Positions 14,353 through 14,725 of a DNA stretch of 14,725 nucleotides are shown here, in pieces. Positions within the stretch are counted from its first letter, which is position 1. Every line of letters begins with the position of its first letter. A program made the position numbers and the translations under genes. The notes under the pieces are model-generated. The model worked only from the letters and a program-made list of their open reading frames with translations, was not told the origin of the DNA and did no database searches. The DNA comes from Streptomycetaceae bacterium (GTDB lineage: Bacteria; Actinomycetota; Actinomycetes; Nanopelagicales; Nanopelagicaceae): NCBI GenBank assembly GCA_027486075.1, contig JAIXPU010000067.1, forward strand, positions 1-14,725, written 5' to 3'.

Positions 14353-14429
14353 GGCGGCACTTAATCAGTCGAGTGCAAAAGTGGGGTGACGCGAAGATGA
14401 ATGTAGTGCGACCTAACGGTTAAGCCTTA

Positions 14430-14725
14430 TTACAGCCCCGCATGCTTGAAGAGCTCCTCGCGAGTTACCGCCTTGCGACGAGGCTTTCCAACAGGCTCAC
14501 CCGCAGCAATTTCAGCCTCATTAATCGCCTGCCAGTGCATCTGTGTGACGACTTTATTGTGGGCGATGATCTCTGCGACATCACCGGCGTTCTTCGGCGC
14601 TTTCAAATCTTCGACAAGAAGTTTCATAACATCGGCGGCATCAGATTTATTTGTTCCGATAACGCCAGAAGGTCCGCGCTTAGCCCAACCAACAACATAG
14701 AGATTTTCTTGAACGCGACCATCGA
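14430..14725 (-). CDS. fprA: ferredoxin--NADP+ reductase, FprA type (partial, C-terminal end only)
   Basis: Only the last 97 residues are in the window; the gene continues beyond the right edge. The frame reads in from the edge as DGRVQENLYVVGWAKRGPSG, then VIGTNKSDAADVM and on to a TAA at 14430-14432. YVVGWAKRGPSGVIGTNK is the C-terminal NADP/FAD-binding motif of FprA/adrenodoxin-reductase-type flavoproteins, which pass electrons between NADPH and ferredoxin. The end, with QAINEAEIAAGEP and PRRKAVTREELFKHAG, also fits this family. An internal ATG at 14627 is not the start, because the conserved motif lies before it in the same frame. Confidence 0.88.
   Translation of the reverse strand, partial: DGRVQENLYVVGWAKRGPSGVIGTNKSDAADVMKLLVEDLKAPKNAGDVAEIIAHNKVVTQMHWQAINEAEIAAGEPVGKPRRKAVTREELFKHAGL

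Noticed and set aside
14353..14429. Possible leaderless promoter (TTAAGT 6 nt before the nucleotidase ATG)
   Set aside because: The -10 does not fit TANNNT and no -35 box is present.
14430..14627. A complete 65-residue ORF starting at an internal ATG
   Set aside because: The same frame stays open to the window edge and carries the conserved YVVGWAKRGPSGVIGTNK motif before that ATG, so it is the tail of fprA.

Overview
The window is a stretch of bacterial chromosome, almost fully coding, with roughly balanced base composition. Family content points to an actinobacterium: a CBS-containing GuaB1-type protein, an FprA-type ferredoxin reductase, a polyphosphate-glucokinase-like ROK protein and an ABC-F protein of actinobacterial type. 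The moderate GC, very short spacers, overlapping stop/start codons and convergent genes that touch or overlap suggest a streamlined lineage such as freshwater Nanopelagicales (acI). That lineage placement is inference. I saw no insertion sequence, integrase, CRISPR array or replication origin, and no gene-free stretch longer than 300 bases.

Layout. 1-701 (-): start-proximal part of an ABC-F ATPase, cut by the window edge. 726-2791 (+): kynU-kynA, a two-gene tryptophan/kynurenine catabolic unit with an ATGA overlap. 2788-4212 (-): a GT-B/MurG-like glycosyltransferase, overlapping the kynA end by 4 bp. 4213-4381: a 169-bp divergent spacer with a candidate promoter. 4382-5788 (+): a class III PLP aminotransferase of the glutamate-1-semialdehyde aminomutase type. 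10536-5789 (-): five co-directional genes, namely SDR oxidoreductase, lipoprotein, membrane FtsH-like AAA protease, ABM-domain protein and ROK/polyphosphate-glucokinase-like kinase; two of the junctions are ATGA overlaps. 10650-10722 (-): tRNA-Arg(ACG) with its own terminator. 12240-10804 (-): guaB1-like protein. 14352-12346 (-): secreted 5'-nucleotidase, followed by a strong hairpin terminator. 14725-14430 (-): C-terminal end of an fprA-like reductase.

How the parts may work together. KynA opens the tryptophan ring and KynU releases anthranilate and alanine from kynurenine; the formamidase that should act between them is not in the window. The exported nucleotidase and the GuaB1-type protein both fit purine salvage. 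The most unusual block is the lipoprotein translationally coupled to a divergent FtsH-like protease, with a four-segment hydrophobic N-terminus and two insertions in the AAA module; it may be an envelope quality-control pair. Three genes (kynU, the ABM gene and the SDR gene) are preceded by a -35/-10 pair with a 17-nt spacer and a TANNNT -10 box exactly 6 nt before the start codon, the arrangement expected for leaderless transcripts.
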